This document shows positions 1-8,232 of a DNA stretch of 64,000 bases, piece after piece. Position 1 is the first letter of the stretch. Each line of letters starts with the position of its first letter. The position numbers and the translations under genes are program-made. Under the pieces are notes generated by a model. That model searched no databases. It saw nothing but the letters and a program-made list of their open reading frames with translations, and was not told the DNA's origin. Source of the stretch: UBA10649 sp964597445. Lineage in GTDB: Bacteria > Actinomycetota > Actinomycetes > S36-B12. The DNA lies in assembly GCA_964597445.1 (NCBI GenBank), contig CAZQXO010000001.1:62001-126000 (forward strand), in the 5' to 3' direction.

Positions 1-519
1 GTGGCCGACGCGCTCGAGACCGCCTTGGCAGACGAACCGCTGCTGTCCTATGTCGTCCACCACGAGGCCATGTTCGATCGGGACGAGCTGCGTCGCCATG
101 TGACCGTGCTCGCCCTGACGCCGACCCGCCTGATCGTCGAGCACACGGATGAGCATCCTGCGGACGAGGCGCACCCGACGGCCTCGGCCACCGCATCAAC
201 GGAGGCTGTCCGACTCGAACGTGTCGATTCGGTGGTGGTGTCCCGGGTCGTGACGGATCCGGAGCGCCATCGTCCCGGAGGTTCTGCTGCGGAGGTCGTC
301 CTCACCATCGGATGGGGCGCGGTCAGTCGGCTCGACCTCGAACCAGCCACGTGCGGCGATCCCCAGTGCGATGCAGATCATGGGTACACGGGTACCGCTA
401 GCAATGACGATCTCTCGGTCCGCGTGTCGGAGGCTGCCGATGGCGCCGCCGTGGTGAGCCAGGTGCTGGCGTTCGCTTCGGCCCTCTCGCAGGCCACGGT
501 CGCGCGCGCGGCTCGGTGA
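1..519 (+). CDS. DUF5998 family protein, 5' end outside window
   Basis: This gene encodes an actinobacterial protein of unknown function. The reading frame is open from the first base. It carries the conserved core I recognise for DUF5998: a VTVLALTPTRLIVEHTDEH stretch, then GWGAVSRLDLEPATCGDPQCDADHGYTG, in which two cysteines and a histidine could bind metal. Family members normally begin about 25 residues before the first residue seen here, so the GTG at base 1 is probably internal and the true start lies upstream. The stop overlaps the next gene as GTGA, implying translational coupling to the phosphodiesterase. DUF5998 next to this enzyme, thymidine kinase and sepH is a common actinobacterial order. 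The family call is confident and the function unknown. Confidence 0.85.
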   Translation: MADALETALADEPLLSYVVHHEAMFDRDELRRHVTVLALTPTRLIVEHTDEHPADEAHPTASATASTEAVRLERVDSVVVSRVVTDPERHRPGGSAAEVVLTIGWGAVSRLDLEPATCGDPQCDADHGYTGTASNDDLSVRVSEAADGAAVVSQVLAFASALSQATVARAAR

Positions 520-1613
520 TCCCCCGCGCTGCCCTCACCCTGGCCGACGTCGGAACGTCGGCGGGGTCCGCCCTGGGGGTGCCCGGGATGGTCGATCGAC
601 TGGGGCTCGGCCGGGCCCGCCATGTGGTCGTGTGCCTGGTCGACGGTCTGGGGTGGCAGGCCCTCCGCGACCACGCCGACCTGGCACCGAATCTCTCCGC
701 GATGGCCGGTGCCCCGATCCAGGCGGCATTCCCGACGACCACCCCCGTGGGCCTCGGCTCCTTGGGAACCGGACTCCTCGCAGGCCAGCACGGTCTCGTG
801 GGAGCTGCCTTCGAGTACCCGGAGACGGGTGAGGTGCTCATGCCGCTCCAGTGGGGCCACCATCCGACGCCCGTGGCGGTGCAGCCGGAGCCCACGGTGT
901 TCGAGCGTGTCGAACGCCACGGAGTCCGGGTCACGACGCTCTCGCCGGGGGCCTACGCGAACTCCGGACTCACGCGAGCCGTTCTGCGTGGTGCCACCTA
1001 TGTCGGGTGCGAGGACGTGGCTTCCCGCGTCAGCAACCTCACCATGATCGTCACGTCACCCGATCCGTCCTTCACCTACGTGTACTGGCCTGAACTCGAT
1101 CGAGTCGGGCACGAGTCAGGCGTGGACAGTGACGCCTGGCGTGGTGCCTTGGCACGGGTCGACGGCCTCGTGGAGCAGCTCTGCTCGGTGCTCGTCCCCG
1201 GGACCGTCCTCGTCGTGACGGCAGACCATGGGATGGTCGACTGCCCGCCGAATCGTCGCGTCGTCCTCGAGGATCACGCGGAACTGGCGCGCGGTGTCCG
1301 TCGCTGGGCCGGGGAGCCGCGGGTGCGTCACGTCTACACGGATCTGGGGGCACTGCCGGACGTGCACCAGGCGTGGGCTGATGTCCTGTCCGATCATGCA
1401 GATGTGATGACGCGCGCCCAGGTGATCGACACAGGTCTGATGGGACCTGTCGACGAGGAGCTCGAGGCGCGCATCGGCGACCTCGTCGTGCTGGCGCGTG
1501 CGAATGTCGCCCTCGCGAGCAGTGTGGACCGCACGGTGTCCTCCCTGCTCGGTCAGCACGGGGGCCTGACGGCAGAGGAGCTCCTGATCCCCGCGCTGAT
1601 CGCTCGGGTCTGA
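516..1613 (+). CDS. Alkaline-phosphatase-superfamily nucleotide pyrophosphatase/phosphodiesterase
   Basis: This is a type I phosphodiesterase/nucleotide pyrophosphatase of the alkaline phosphatase superfamily, expected to hydrolyse phosphodiester or pyrophosphate bonds using two metal ions. The metal-binding Asp lies in CLVDGLGWQ near residue 40. The nucleophile Thr is in FPTTTPVGLGSLGTG near residue 75. Later metal ligands are in YWPELDRVGHESG and VTADHGMVD. At 365 residues it has the usual family length, and no signal peptide is seen, so it is probably cytoplasmic. The GTG start overlaps the DUF5998 stop (GTGA). The physiological substrate is not determined by sequence. Confidence 0.9.
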   Translation: MIPRAALTLADVGTSAGSALGVPGMVDRLGLGRARHVVVCLVDGLGWQALRDHADLAPNLSAMAGAPIQAAFPTTTPVGLGSLGTGLLAGQHGLVGAAFEYPETGEVLMPLQWGHHPTPVAVQPEPTVFERVERHGVRVTTLSPGAYANSGLTRAVLRGATYVGCEDVASRVSNLTMIVTSPDPSFTYVYWPELDRVGHESGVDSDAWRGALARVDGLVEQLCSVLVPGTVLVVTADHGMVDCPPNRRVVLEDHAELARGVRRWAGEPRVRHVYTDLGALPDVHQAWADVLSDHADVMTRAQVIDTGLMGPVDEELEARIGDLVVLARANVALASSVDRTVSSLLGQHGGLTAEELLIPALIARV

Positions 1614-1647
1614 GTCTGCTGCTGGGTGGATGCGGCAGGATGGCGGC

Positions 1648-2304
1648 GTGGCTGAACTGACCTTCTTCTCCGGGACGATGGACTGCGGGAAGTCGACGCT
1701 CGCCCTGCAGACCGATCACACCCACGCGTCACGGGGGAGGGCGGGGATGGTGTTCACCCGTCTCGACCGCGCTGGGGAGGCCGTGCTCTCAAGTCGACTC
1801 GGGCTCTCCGTCCAGGCCATCGAGGTGGACGACGCACTCGACATCCGGCGCATGGTCGTCGAACGCCTCTCCCAGGGTGCCCGGGTGGACTACCTGATCT
1901 GCGACGAGGTCCAGTTCTACACGGAGGAGCAGATCGAGCAGCTGGCCACCGTGGTCGACGAGCTCAGCATCGATGTGTTCGCCTTCGGGATCCTGACGGA
2001 CTTCCGTACACGCCTGTTCCCCGGCTCCGCCCGGCTGATGGAGCTGGCCGACCGCGTCCAGGTGCTGCAGGTGGAGGCGCTGTGCTGGTGCGGGTCCAAG
2101 GCGATCCACAACGCGCGGACGGTGGACGGCGAGATCGTCTTCGAGGGGGATCAGGTGGTCGTGGGCGACACCTCCCCGGGACTCTCGGGCACGGTGGCCT
2201 ATGAGGTGCTCTGCCGACGCCACTACCGAGCGGGTCTCACCTCGGCTCAGGCGAAGCAGGAGCACATGTCCAGCCAGCCGCTCCCCTTCACGCTGGATGG
2301 CTGA
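1648..2304 (+). CDS. tdk: Thymidine kinase, type II
   Basis: Salvage enzyme that phosphorylates thymidine to dTMP with ATP. The P-loop GTMDCGKST lies at residues 9-17, a Walker-B-like YLICDEVQFY follows, and a zinc-type segment (LCWCGSKAIHNAR, then an LCRRHY cysteine near the C terminus) fits the type II tetrameric family. I chose the GTG at 1648 because the family begins (M/V)AEL-FFSGTMDCGKS. An upstream ATG at 1630 would add six non-conserved residues. The product is about 218 residues, a normal length. It converges with sepH, 12 bases away. Confidence 0.93.
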   Translation: MAELTFFSGTMDCGKSTLALQTDHTHASRGRAGMVFTRLDRAGEAVLSSRLGLSVQAIEVDDALDIRRMVVERLSQGARVDYLICDEVQFYTEEQIEQLATVVDELSIDVFAFGILTDFRTRLFPGSARLMELADRVQVLQVEALCWCGSKAIHNARTVDGEIVFEGDQVVVGDTSPGLSGTVAYEVLCRRHYRAGLTSAQAKQEHMSSQPLPFTLDG

Positions 2305-2316
2305 CGGAGTTGGGTC

Positions 2317-3039
2317 TCAGTCGTCCTGACGGCCGGCACCGAACAGGATCTCGTCCCAGCTGGGGATGCTGGTGCGCCCCTTGCGCCCCTTGCTCTTGCG
2401 CGGTGCAGTCGCAGCAGGTGACGTTGTGTCCTCGCGGGGCAGGGTGATGGTCTCCTGCTCGTACCGTGACGCTGGGGCGTCACTGGACTCGACGTCCTCG
2501 GAGCCGTGCTCGGTCGCTGCGGACTCGGAGGGGGCCTCCGCGATGGCCTCCTCCTCCTCGACCGGGACAGCGACGAGATGCGGTCGCGTGCTCTCGCGGA
2601 CGACCGGCACGGCAGCGGCCAGATCGAGGGCCTCCGCGATGTCGATCTCGACATCGGGACGAGGCTCCGCAACGGATACGCCCATCAGCACTCGTGACAG
2701 GTTGTCCACGGGATGCAGGTTGCGCCCGTGGTAGTCGTACGTCCAGGTGGCTGTTCCCTGGCCCGGGACCACGGCCGTGATGATCCAGCGTCCGTCCTCA
2801 CGACGGTAGGAGTCCCAGACGATGCCCTCGGCGGCAGCGGCGCCGATGCTCTCGGCGCAGGCCTCCTCGAGCGTGGCGCCTCCGCCCGAGCGGCGAATCT
2901 CGACTGAGCGCGCCTGCTGGGCCATGAAGGCCCGTTCGTCGAGGAGCGGCTCCGCGTAGCGCAGGACCTTGGCGATGTCCCAGCCCGTCGACGAGGCGAC
3001 GTCCGCGGCGGACTCGCCGGAACGCACGCGCGCCTGCAC
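2317..3039 (-). CDS. sepH: SepH-type cell-division protein (DUF3071), N terminus missing
   Basis: SepH is an actinobacterial regulator that binds FtsZ and promotes Z-ring assembly. The helix-turn-helix part, FSPREVQARVRSGESAADV and following, is present, as is the typical C-terminal motif IPSWDEILFG after an acidic disordered linker. Full-length relatives have about 45 more residues before this point. Here the frame is closed by TGA about 70 bases upstream of the GTG at 3039, and no ATG, GTG or TTG lies between them. GTG 3039 is the first usual start but has only a poor GGAG about 17 bases upstream. A -10-like TAGGTT sits at 3107-3112. This looks like a deletion of the 5' coding end, a frameshift, or a sequence error. 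Family identity is confident; the start is not. Confidence 0.85.
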   Translation of the reverse strand: MQARVRSGESAADVASSTGWDIAKVLRYAEPLLDERAFMAQQARSVEIRRSGGGATLEEACAESIGAAAAEGIVWDSYRREDGRWIITAVVPGQGTATWTYDYHGRNLHPVDNLSRVLMGVSVAEPRPDVEIDIAEALDLAAAVPVVRESTRPHLVAVPVEEEEAIAEAPSESAATEHGSEDVESSDAPASRYEQETITLPREDTTSPAATAPRKSKGRKGRTSIPSWDEILFGAGRQDD

Positions 3040-3106
3040 CTCGCGGGGGCTGAACGTCTCCAGAGCGGACTCCCAGGACTCGAGGCGGGACCGTCCCGCT
3101 AGTCAG

Positions 3107-3112
3107 AACCTA
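3107..3112 (-). promoter_or_regulatory. Putative sepH -10 element
   Basis: TAGGTT on the minus strand. In this genome such hexamers usually sit 6-8 bases before a start codon, but here no start codon occurs at that distance. Confidence 0.4.
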
Positions 3113-3177
3113 GCGTGTTCGGCGCCACGTGGGCAGGGCTACCCTCCCGCCGACCGAGGACTCGAACGGCATGTCGT

Positions 3178-4371
3178 CTACTCATGCGCCCGGAAGGCGC
3201 GCTGGCCGACAACGCCCACGATCGCGGCAATCGTGGCACCCGCGATGGGCACGGCGAATCCCCAGTCGGTGCCCTGTGCGTCCACGATGATGCCCCCGAG
3301 TGCCGTGCCGGCGCTGAATCCCACGGCCAGGCCGGAGTTGGTCCAGGTGAGTCCCTCCGTCAGGCGCTCGGGTGGCACCAGGCGCTGCGTCAGGCTGAAG
3401 GACGTGATGAGCGAGGGCGCGATCGCCCCTCCGGCGATCGTGGTGATGACCGCGAGCGCGATGATCGATCCCGCGAAGGGGGCAGGAAGCAAGGCCACGG
3501 CGAGGATCCCCGGCAGGAGGGCCATCTGGCGACCCAACGTCAGTGGCCACGTGCGTGAACCGAACCAGATGCCCCCGAGCATGCTTCCGAACGCCCACAG
3601 GGCCAGGACGATCCCGGATGCGCCGGGGGATCCCGCTTCCTGGGTGAAGGCGACGACTGCGACCTCGAAGCTGCCGAACACCGAGCCCACGCCGAGCGCA
3701 GCGGTGACCACGAAGATCATGCCCGGGTAACGAAGAACATTGCGACGCCCGGCAGTCGCAGCCGCCGAATGGTGCGTCGGTGCCGGCTGCGTGCGCCTCT
3801 GGAGGGCGAGGACCAGGCCTCCGACCAGGCCGAGGATCGCTCCGACGATGAGGGGAAGCGGGAGAGCCACCTGGAAGGCCAGCACCGCAGTGAGCAGGGG
3901 TCCCACCGTGAAGACGAACTCGTCGATGATGCTCTCGAGGGCGAAGGCGCTGCGGAGCGTGCCCTCCTGCGTGGTCGCGGCGGCCCAGCGCGCTCGCACC
4001 ATGGCACCGATGGCCGGCTGGCTCAGGCCCGCTCCTGCCACGACGAGAGCCTGAAGCGCGATCGGTGCGGACTGCTCGACGGCCGCCACGAACCCGATCA
4101 GGAAGATGGCGTTGAGGGTGACCAGCACGGGGAGCATGCGTCCTTGGCCGACCCGGTCCGCCCAGCGACTCGTGATCACGGCGCCCAGCGCGGCCGGAAG
4201 CTGGAAGGCTGCCGAGAGAACGCCGGCGAGGGCGTAGGACCCCGTGCGCTCGCTGACGAGGATCACGATGCCGAGGCCGACCATGGCGACAGGCAGGCGC
4301 GCCACGAGCCCGGTGCTGGAGAAGGCAAGAGCTCCGGGGAGTCGGAGGGCTTCGCGGTACGTGTGGAGCAC
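3178..4371 (-). CDS. MFS transporter
   Basis: A 397-residue major facilitator with about twelve hydrophobic segments in two halves, split by a short basic loop (ALQRRTQPAPTHHS). The first loop holds a motif-A-like stretch, SRWADRVGQGRM, between TM2 and TM3. It is an inner-membrane, proton-driven transporter, probably an exporter, with unknown substrate. The GTG start at 4371 follows a leaderless-type promoter hexamer (4378-4383). It lies between sepH and an inositol-phosphatase-like gene, which it leaves divergently. Confidence 0.88.
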   Translation of the reverse strand: MLHTYREALRLPGALAFSSTGLVARLPVAMVGLGIVILVSERTGSYALAGVLSAAFQLPAALGAVITSRWADRVGQGRMLPVLVTLNAIFLIGFVAAVEQSAPIALQALVVAGAGLSQPAIGAMVRARWAAATTQEGTLRSAFALESIIDEFVFTVGPLLTAVLAFQVALPLPLIVGAILGLVGGLVLALQRRTQPAPTHHSAAATAGRRNVLRYPGMIFVVTAALGVGSVFGSFEVAVVAFTQEAGSPGASGIVLALWAFGSMLGGIWFGSRTWPLTLGRQMALLPGILAVALLPAPFAGSIIALAVITTIAGGAIAPSLITSFSLTQRLVPPERLTEGLTWTNSGLAVGFSAGTALGGIIVDAQGTDWGFAVPIAGATIAAIVGVVGQRAFRAHE

Positions 4372-4377
4372 GCGCCG

Positions 4378-4383
4378 ACGCTA
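4378..4383 (-). promoter_or_regulatory. -10 element of the MFS gene, leaderless type
   Basis: TAGCGT on the minus strand ends 6 bases before the GTG start, with no ribosome binding site. Confidence 0.5.
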
Positions 4384-4413
4384 TCGGTCGGTCTGTGGGT
4401 GCAGGATGGAGGC

Positions 4414-5256
4414 ATGCAGGCACAGGAACGGAGCACCATCGCGCCCCTCGAGGCTGTGCTGGGCCACCATCCGTCACTCGTGTGCGCGTGGCAGGCCGCA
4501 TGGACGGCTGGACTGTTCCTGCGCGACCAGCGACCTCCGGCACTCGCCGTGGAGACGAAGAGCACGCCGACGGACGCGGTGTCGGAGATGGACCGCGGCG
4601 CTGAGGCGATGATCGTGCGGCACCTCCTGAGCGAGTACCCGGAGGACGGTCTCCTCGGCGAGGAGGGGGGTGAGAGGCCCGGGTCGAGTGGTCGTCGCTG
4701 GGTGGTCGATCCTCTCGATGGCACGGTCAACTACCTGTACGGGATTCCGCTCTGGGGTGTGTCCATCGCCCTCGAGGAGCAGGGCACTGCGACGCTGGGG
4801 GTAGTCGTGCTTCCCGCGGGCGACGAGGCATACGTCGCGTCCCAGGGACATGGTGCCTGGCATGTGACCCGTGGCGCGGCGAGACGAGTGGACGGGAGCC
4901 GGCAACGGTTACTCGAACAGGCCCTGGTCGGCACCGGCTTCGGCTACTCGTCCGAGCGCAGGTCCGCTCAGGCCGCCGTGGTGCAGCAGCTCATCCCTCG
5001 GGTGCGCGACGTCCGGCGTTCCGGGTGCGCCGTCGTGGATCTGTGCTGGCTGGCCGACGGACACCTGGACGCGCATTACGAGTTCGGTCTGAACGCGTGG
5101 GATCTGGCGGCAGGAGCGCTGATCTGCCGCGAGGCCGGCATGGTGGTCAGCGGAGATCAGGGCACGGTCCCGGGTCTCGTCATCGCCTCGGCTCCGGCAC
5201 TGGCGGGCGACCTCACGTCGCTGCTGATCCAGCTGGGTGCCGATCAGGTGCCGTGA
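4414..5256 (+). CDS. Inositol monophosphatase family protein
   Basis: Mg-dependent, Li-sensitive-type phosphatase of the IMPase/HisN/SuhB superfamily. Metal ligands are visible: GEE near residue 90, the signature WVVDPLDGTVNY near residues 98-109, and the distal WDLAAGALICREAG near residue 230. The start at ATG 4414 gives 280 residues, the usual length. A GGAGG stands immediately before the ATG, too close to be an ideal ribosome site. The substrate could be inositol-1-phosphate (a mycothiol and phosphatidylinositol precursor) or histidinol phosphate. The position matches the suhB-like gene beside DUF4193 in mycobacteria, favouring inositol phosphate. The family is certain and the substrate inferred. 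Confidence 0.9.
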   Translation: MQAQERSTIAPLEAVLGHHPSLVCAWQAAWTAGLFLRDQRPPALAVETKSTPTDAVSEMDRGAEAMIVRHLLSEYPEDGLLGEEGGERPGSSGRRWVVDPLDGTVNYLYGIPLWGVSIALEEQGTATLGVVVLPAGDEAYVASQGHGAWHVTRGAARRVDGSRQRLLEQALVGTGFGYSSERRSAQAAVVQQLIPRVRDVRRSGCAVVDLCWLADGHLDAHYEFGLNAWDLAAGALICREAGMVVSGDQGTVPGLVIASAPALAGDLTSLLIQLGADQVP

Positions 5257-5260
5257 GGGG

Positions 5261-5779
5261 TCAGTCGAGGCGCCGCAGCTCTGCCGCGTACCAGTGGGAG
5301 TTGCGCACGTAGACGGCAACGGCGGCGTCGAAGTCTCCCGGGGAGACCGCATCCTCGGTGATGCGGGCCGGAACGCCCAGGGCACGTGCCCGCGCGGGGA
5401 CGACCTTGTCATTGCCCACCACAGCACCCGCACCCACGAGGGCGAAGGGGCCGACAACGGCCCGGTGCAGCACGACCGAACCGGATCCGATCAGGCTGTC
5501 GTCCTCGATTCGGCAACCCTCCAGGTGAGCGTTGTGCCCGATGACGCAGCGATCACCGATCACGGTGTCGAGAGTCGCCGTGCAGTGGACGACCGTGCCG
5601 TCCTGCACCGACGTCTGGGCGCCCACTCTGATCGCCCCGTGGTCCCCGCGCAGCACGGTGGTGGGCCAGATGCTCGACTCGGGGCCGACGGTGACGTTGC
5701 CGATGATGACCGCATCGGGGTGGACGAACGCCTCAGGGTGGATGGTCGGTACACGGTCGCCGAGTGCGTAGAGGGGCAT
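5261..5779 (-). CDS. Gamma carbonic anhydrase family protein
   Basis: A left-handed beta-helix hexapeptide-repeat protein of the gamma-CA/PaaY family. Repeats of the [IV]GxxxxI type run through most of the 172 residues (IIGNVTVGPESSIWPTTVLRGD and following). Metal-site histidines are seen in DGTVVHC and CVIGHNAHLEGC, and an RGD segment is typical of the family. The ATG at 5779 was chosen because homologues begin (M)PLYALGDRVP. The frame is open further upstream, but that part does not resemble the family. It converges with the IMPase gene with 4 bases between them. Carbonic anhydrase activity is plausible but many members act otherwise. Confidence 0.88.
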   Translation of the reverse strand: MPLYALGDRVPTIHPEAFVHPDAVIIGNVTVGPESSIWPTTVLRGDHGAIRVGAQTSVQDGTVVHCTATLDTVIGDRCVIGHNAHLEGCRIEDDSLIGSGSVVLHRAVVGPFALVGAGAVVGNDKVVPARARALGVPARITEDAVSPGDFDAAVAVYVRNSHWYAAELRRLD

Positions 5780-5922
5780 GGAGCCATCCTTCCCATCCAG
5801 CCCACCCGGGCGGGGAGGCCGAGGAGGACCACCCTGCCATGCCAGCGCCACGCGGATGAGGCACAATGCCCGCGCACCCTGTGGTGCACATCGGAGCGGA
5901 CACCGAACAGGAGCGAGGACAC

Positions 5923-6219
5923 ATGGCCACCGACTACGACGCACCTCGGAAGACGGATGAGGAGCTCGCGGAGGACAGCCTCGAGGAGTTGAAGGCGCGT
6001 CGGGCGGACAAGGCCTCATCCGCGGTGGATGTCGACGAGGCCGAGCTGGCCGAGACCCTCGAGCTGCCCGGGGCCGACCTGTCGGACGAGAGCCTCACGG
6101 TCCGGGTGCTGCCCCGCCAGTCAGACGAGTTCACCTGCGTGAAGTGCTTCCTGGTGCAGCACCGCAGCCAACTCGACCACGATGGCAAGGGCGGGCCGGT
6201 GTGCGTGGAGTGCGCATGA
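5923..6219 (+). CDS. DUF4193 family protein
   Basis: A conserved actinobacterial protein of about 98 residues. It begins MATDYDAPRKTDEE, has an acidic helical middle, and ends with a predicted zinc ribbon: FTCVKCFLVQHRSQL, then GPVCVECA at the extreme C terminus (two CxxC pairs). ATG 5923 follows GAGCGAGGA and matches the family start. The 143 bases upstream of it hold its promoter region and no other gene. Its mycobacterial equivalent sits in the same dut/DUF3093 neighbourhood. Function is unknown. Confidence 0.93.
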   Translation: MATDYDAPRKTDEELAEDSLEELKARRADKASSAVDVDEAELAETLELPGADLSDESLTVRVLPRQSDEFTCVKCFLVQHRSQLDHDGKGGPVCVECA

Positions 6220-6247
6220 AGCCGCGCCCGGCCTGATCCCCCTCGGG

Positions 6248-6550
6248 TCAGTGCTGCCGGGGGCGATCGCCCCACTGGTTGGCCACGCGGTACACGGCCA
6301 CTTCGACGACCGCGGCAGTGGCCGCGGTCACGGCCGTCCACACGAGTGCGCGACCGAAGGACACACGGGGATCCCTGGGCGCCGGCGCATCGCGGCCGGT
6401 GACGCGCTCGTAGCCCGAGGTCATGAGCTTCCGGACGAGCATCGTGGCTCCGATGGCGGCGATGGGAGCGATGAGATGGGCCAGGGGATTGATCTCCACG
6501 GCTTGGTCCTCGATCGGGTCGATGCTCTGGTCCGCAGGCGTCGTCGTCAT
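6248..6550 (-). CDS. DUF4235 membrane protein
   Basis: A 100-residue protein with two hydrophobic segments, LAHLIAPIAAIGATMLVRKLM and ALVWTAVTAATAAVVEVAVY, joined by a polar GYERVTGRDAP loop. This arrangement and the W-x-G-R-like loop fit DUF4235. The start ATG overlaps the stop of the upstream DUF3093 gene (ATGA), so the two are probably co-translated. Function is unknown. Confidence 0.88.
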   Translation of the reverse strand: MTTTPADQSIDPIEDQAVEINPLAHLIAPIAAIGATMLVRKLMTSGYERVTGRDAPAPRDPRVSFGRALVWTAVTAATAAVVEVAVYRVANQWGDRPRQH

Positions 6551-7008
6551 GACGTCATGCTCTCAGTCAGCGCTGCGATCAGTCGATCGGGGTGCCGAGA
6601 ACTGATGAGCCAGGCCGAATGGGGGTCGACGGGGTCGTCGACGGGAACCAGGACCCCGCCCGGCGCCGACCCGGGCCGCAGTGCCGCGAAGACGGTCGCA
6701 TCGGCTCCTGGTCCCCGCAGCCGACGGATGTCGGCGCGCGTCAGGGGTTCGGGGGTGCCCAGCACGGCACAGGGGACGCATGCGCGCTCCACACGGAGAA
6801 CGCCAGCGTTCACCTCGACCGTCGGCGTCGTCGCCCAGACGAGCGCTCCGGCGACGACGCAGCCCCCGAGGGCCACCATCCAGCCCACGGTGGCACCGAG
6901 AGCGGCCCCGTAGGCGAGCGCGAGCATGAGCACCAGGCCCAGCGGCATGAGCCACATCACAGGTCGCGGCCACAGGCGCTCGCGGTAGTGCGACCCGGTG
7001 CGCGTCAT
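6547..7008 (-). CDS. DUF3093 membrane protein
   Basis: A 153-residue protein. The N-terminal YRERLWPRPVMWLM and two close transmembrane helices (about residues 17-60) precede a beta-rich domain with VEVNAGVLRVERACVP. This is the hallmark of DUF3093, a conserved actinobacterial family found near dut. It is divergent from the thioesterase gene and coupled to DUF4235 by a 4-base overlap. Biochemical function is unknown. Confidence 0.92.
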   Translation of the reverse strand: MTRTGSHYRERLWPRPVMWLMPLGLVLMLALAYGAALGATVGWMVALGGCVVAGALVWATTPTVEVNAGVLRVERACVPCAVLGTPEPLTRADIRRLRGPGADATVFAALRPGSAPGGVLVPVDDPVDPHSAWLISSRHPDRLIAALTESMTS

Positions 7009-7056
7009 GCCGCCAGCCTCCCATGCGCTCTGTCGTCATGGGAGCCGGAGTCGGTC

Positions 7057-7062
7057 TAGGGT
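7057..7062 (+). promoter_or_regulatory. -10 element of the thioesterase-dut operon, leaderless type
   Basis: TAGGGT ends 7 bases before the GTG at 7070. Confidence 0.5.
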
Positions 7063-7069
7063 CAGGCAG

Positions 7070-7690
7070 GTGAGCAACGGCCCAGCGGCACCGTCGTCCC
7101 AGTCGGCGACACCACCGATGGATGCCGTGCTGCCCGAACGGTCGGCTTCGGCGCCGCGTCCCGGGGAGATCATCCCCAGCCACTACCGCTGGTGCTTCGG
7201 CTGCGGCGTGGACCACCCGACGGGCCTTCACATGACGATGCTGGCGGGGGAGGGGCTCACGGTGTCGGGCGTCTTCCGGGTCACCGAGCACCATCAGGGC
7301 GCACCTGGACTCGCGCACGGGGGAGTCCTCAGCTCAGCCGTCGACGAGATCCTTGGATCCCTCAACTGGCTGCTGGGAGGCCCGGCCGTCACGGGGCGGC
7401 TGGAGGTCGACTTCCGTCGCCCCGTTCCGGTCGGATCGGATCTGGTGGTGCAGGCCGAGGTCGTCGGCATGAGAGGGCGCCGCGTCTACACACGGGCCAC
7501 CGGCAGGCTCGACAGCGACTCGGGTCCCGTGGCCGTGACCGCGGCGGCCATCTTCGTCCAGGTTCCCCTCCAGCACTTCGTCGACAACGGTGCGCCGGAC
7601 CAGGTGCGGGGTGCCATCGCCGACCGGGCAGCCGGTGGGCCCGCCTGGCGCCCCGAGGGCGAGACGCACACCGTCGAGCTGAACCCATGA
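7070..7690 (+). CDS. Hotdog-fold thioesterase (PaaI family)
   Basis: A 206-residue protein with a single hotdog domain. The diagnostic stretch GAPGLAHGGVLSSAVDEILG holds the HGG motif and catalytic acid of PaaI-type acyl-CoA thioesterases. A preceding HYRWCFGCGVDHPTGLHM is typical of actinobacterial members. GTG 7070 was chosen over an upstream ATG at 6998 because it follows a -10-like hexamer and the extra residues would be unlike the family. The stop overlaps dut (ATGA). The acyl-CoA substrate is not known. Confidence 0.87.
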   Translation: MSNGPAAPSSQSATPPMDAVLPERSASAPRPGEIIPSHYRWCFGCGVDHPTGLHMTMLAGEGLTVSGVFRVTEHHQGAPGLAHGGVLSSAVDEILGSLNWLLGGPAVTGRLEVDFRRPVPVGSDLVVQAEVVGMRGRRVYTRATGRLDSDSGPVAVTAAAIFVQVPLQHFVDNGAPDQVRGAIADRAAGGPAWRPEGETHTVELNP

Positions 7691-8151
7691 CGCCGGGCCC
7701 GGGGCGCGTGGATGCGCTCATCACGATGCTCGACGACGCGCTGCCCCTGCCTGCGTACGAGCATCCGGGAGATGCCGGCATGGACCTTCGGTCCAGGATC
7801 GATGTCGAACTGGCCCCCGGTGCGCGAGAGCTGGTGCCCACGGGCGTCAGCATCGCCCTGCCTCCGGGCTACGTGGCTCAGGTGTGCCCCCGGAGCGGGC
7901 TGGCCCTGCGCCATGGAATCGGCGTGGTCAATGCGCCCGGCATCATCGATGCGGGGTTCCGCGGTGAGATCGCCGCGATCCTGGTGAACCACGACATTCA
8001 CGAGCCCTTCCGGGTGCGGCGAGGCGATCGCATCGCGCAGCTCGTGGTCCTGCCCGTTACGGAGGTCGTGTGGCATCCCGTGGACGGCCTCCCCGGCACG
8101 CATCGCAGCTCCGGTGGTTTCGGGTCCACGGGGGGCTCGTCCCAGGCGTAG
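7687..8151 (+). CDS. dut: dUTP diphosphatase
   Basis: Hydrolyses dUTP to dUMP and pyrophosphate, keeping uracil out of DNA and feeding dTMP synthesis. All trimeric dUTPase motifs are visible: HPGDAGMDLRS (I), PRSGLALRHGIGVVNAPGIID (II-III, with the uracil-reading beta-hairpin), GDRIAQLVV (IV) and the C-terminal RSSGGFGSTG (V) that closes over the phosphates. At 154 residues it is a normal length. The ATG overlaps the thioesterase stop. Thymidine kinase lies in the same region, another dTTP-supply gene. Confidence 0.97.
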   Translation: MTPGPGRVDALITMLDDALPLPAYEHPGDAGMDLRSRIDVELAPGARELVPTGVSIALPPGYVAQVCPRSGLALRHGIGVVNAPGIIDAGFRGEIAAILVNHDIHEPFRVRRGDRIAQLVVLPVTEVVWHPVDGLPGTHRSSGGFGSTGGSSQA

Positions 8152-8232
8152 CCGGTGACCGGGGTGCCGGCGCCCCGGACTCAGCAGTACCGTTGGGTGT
8201 ACCGCTTGACACGTCCGCGGAGAGGAACATGC

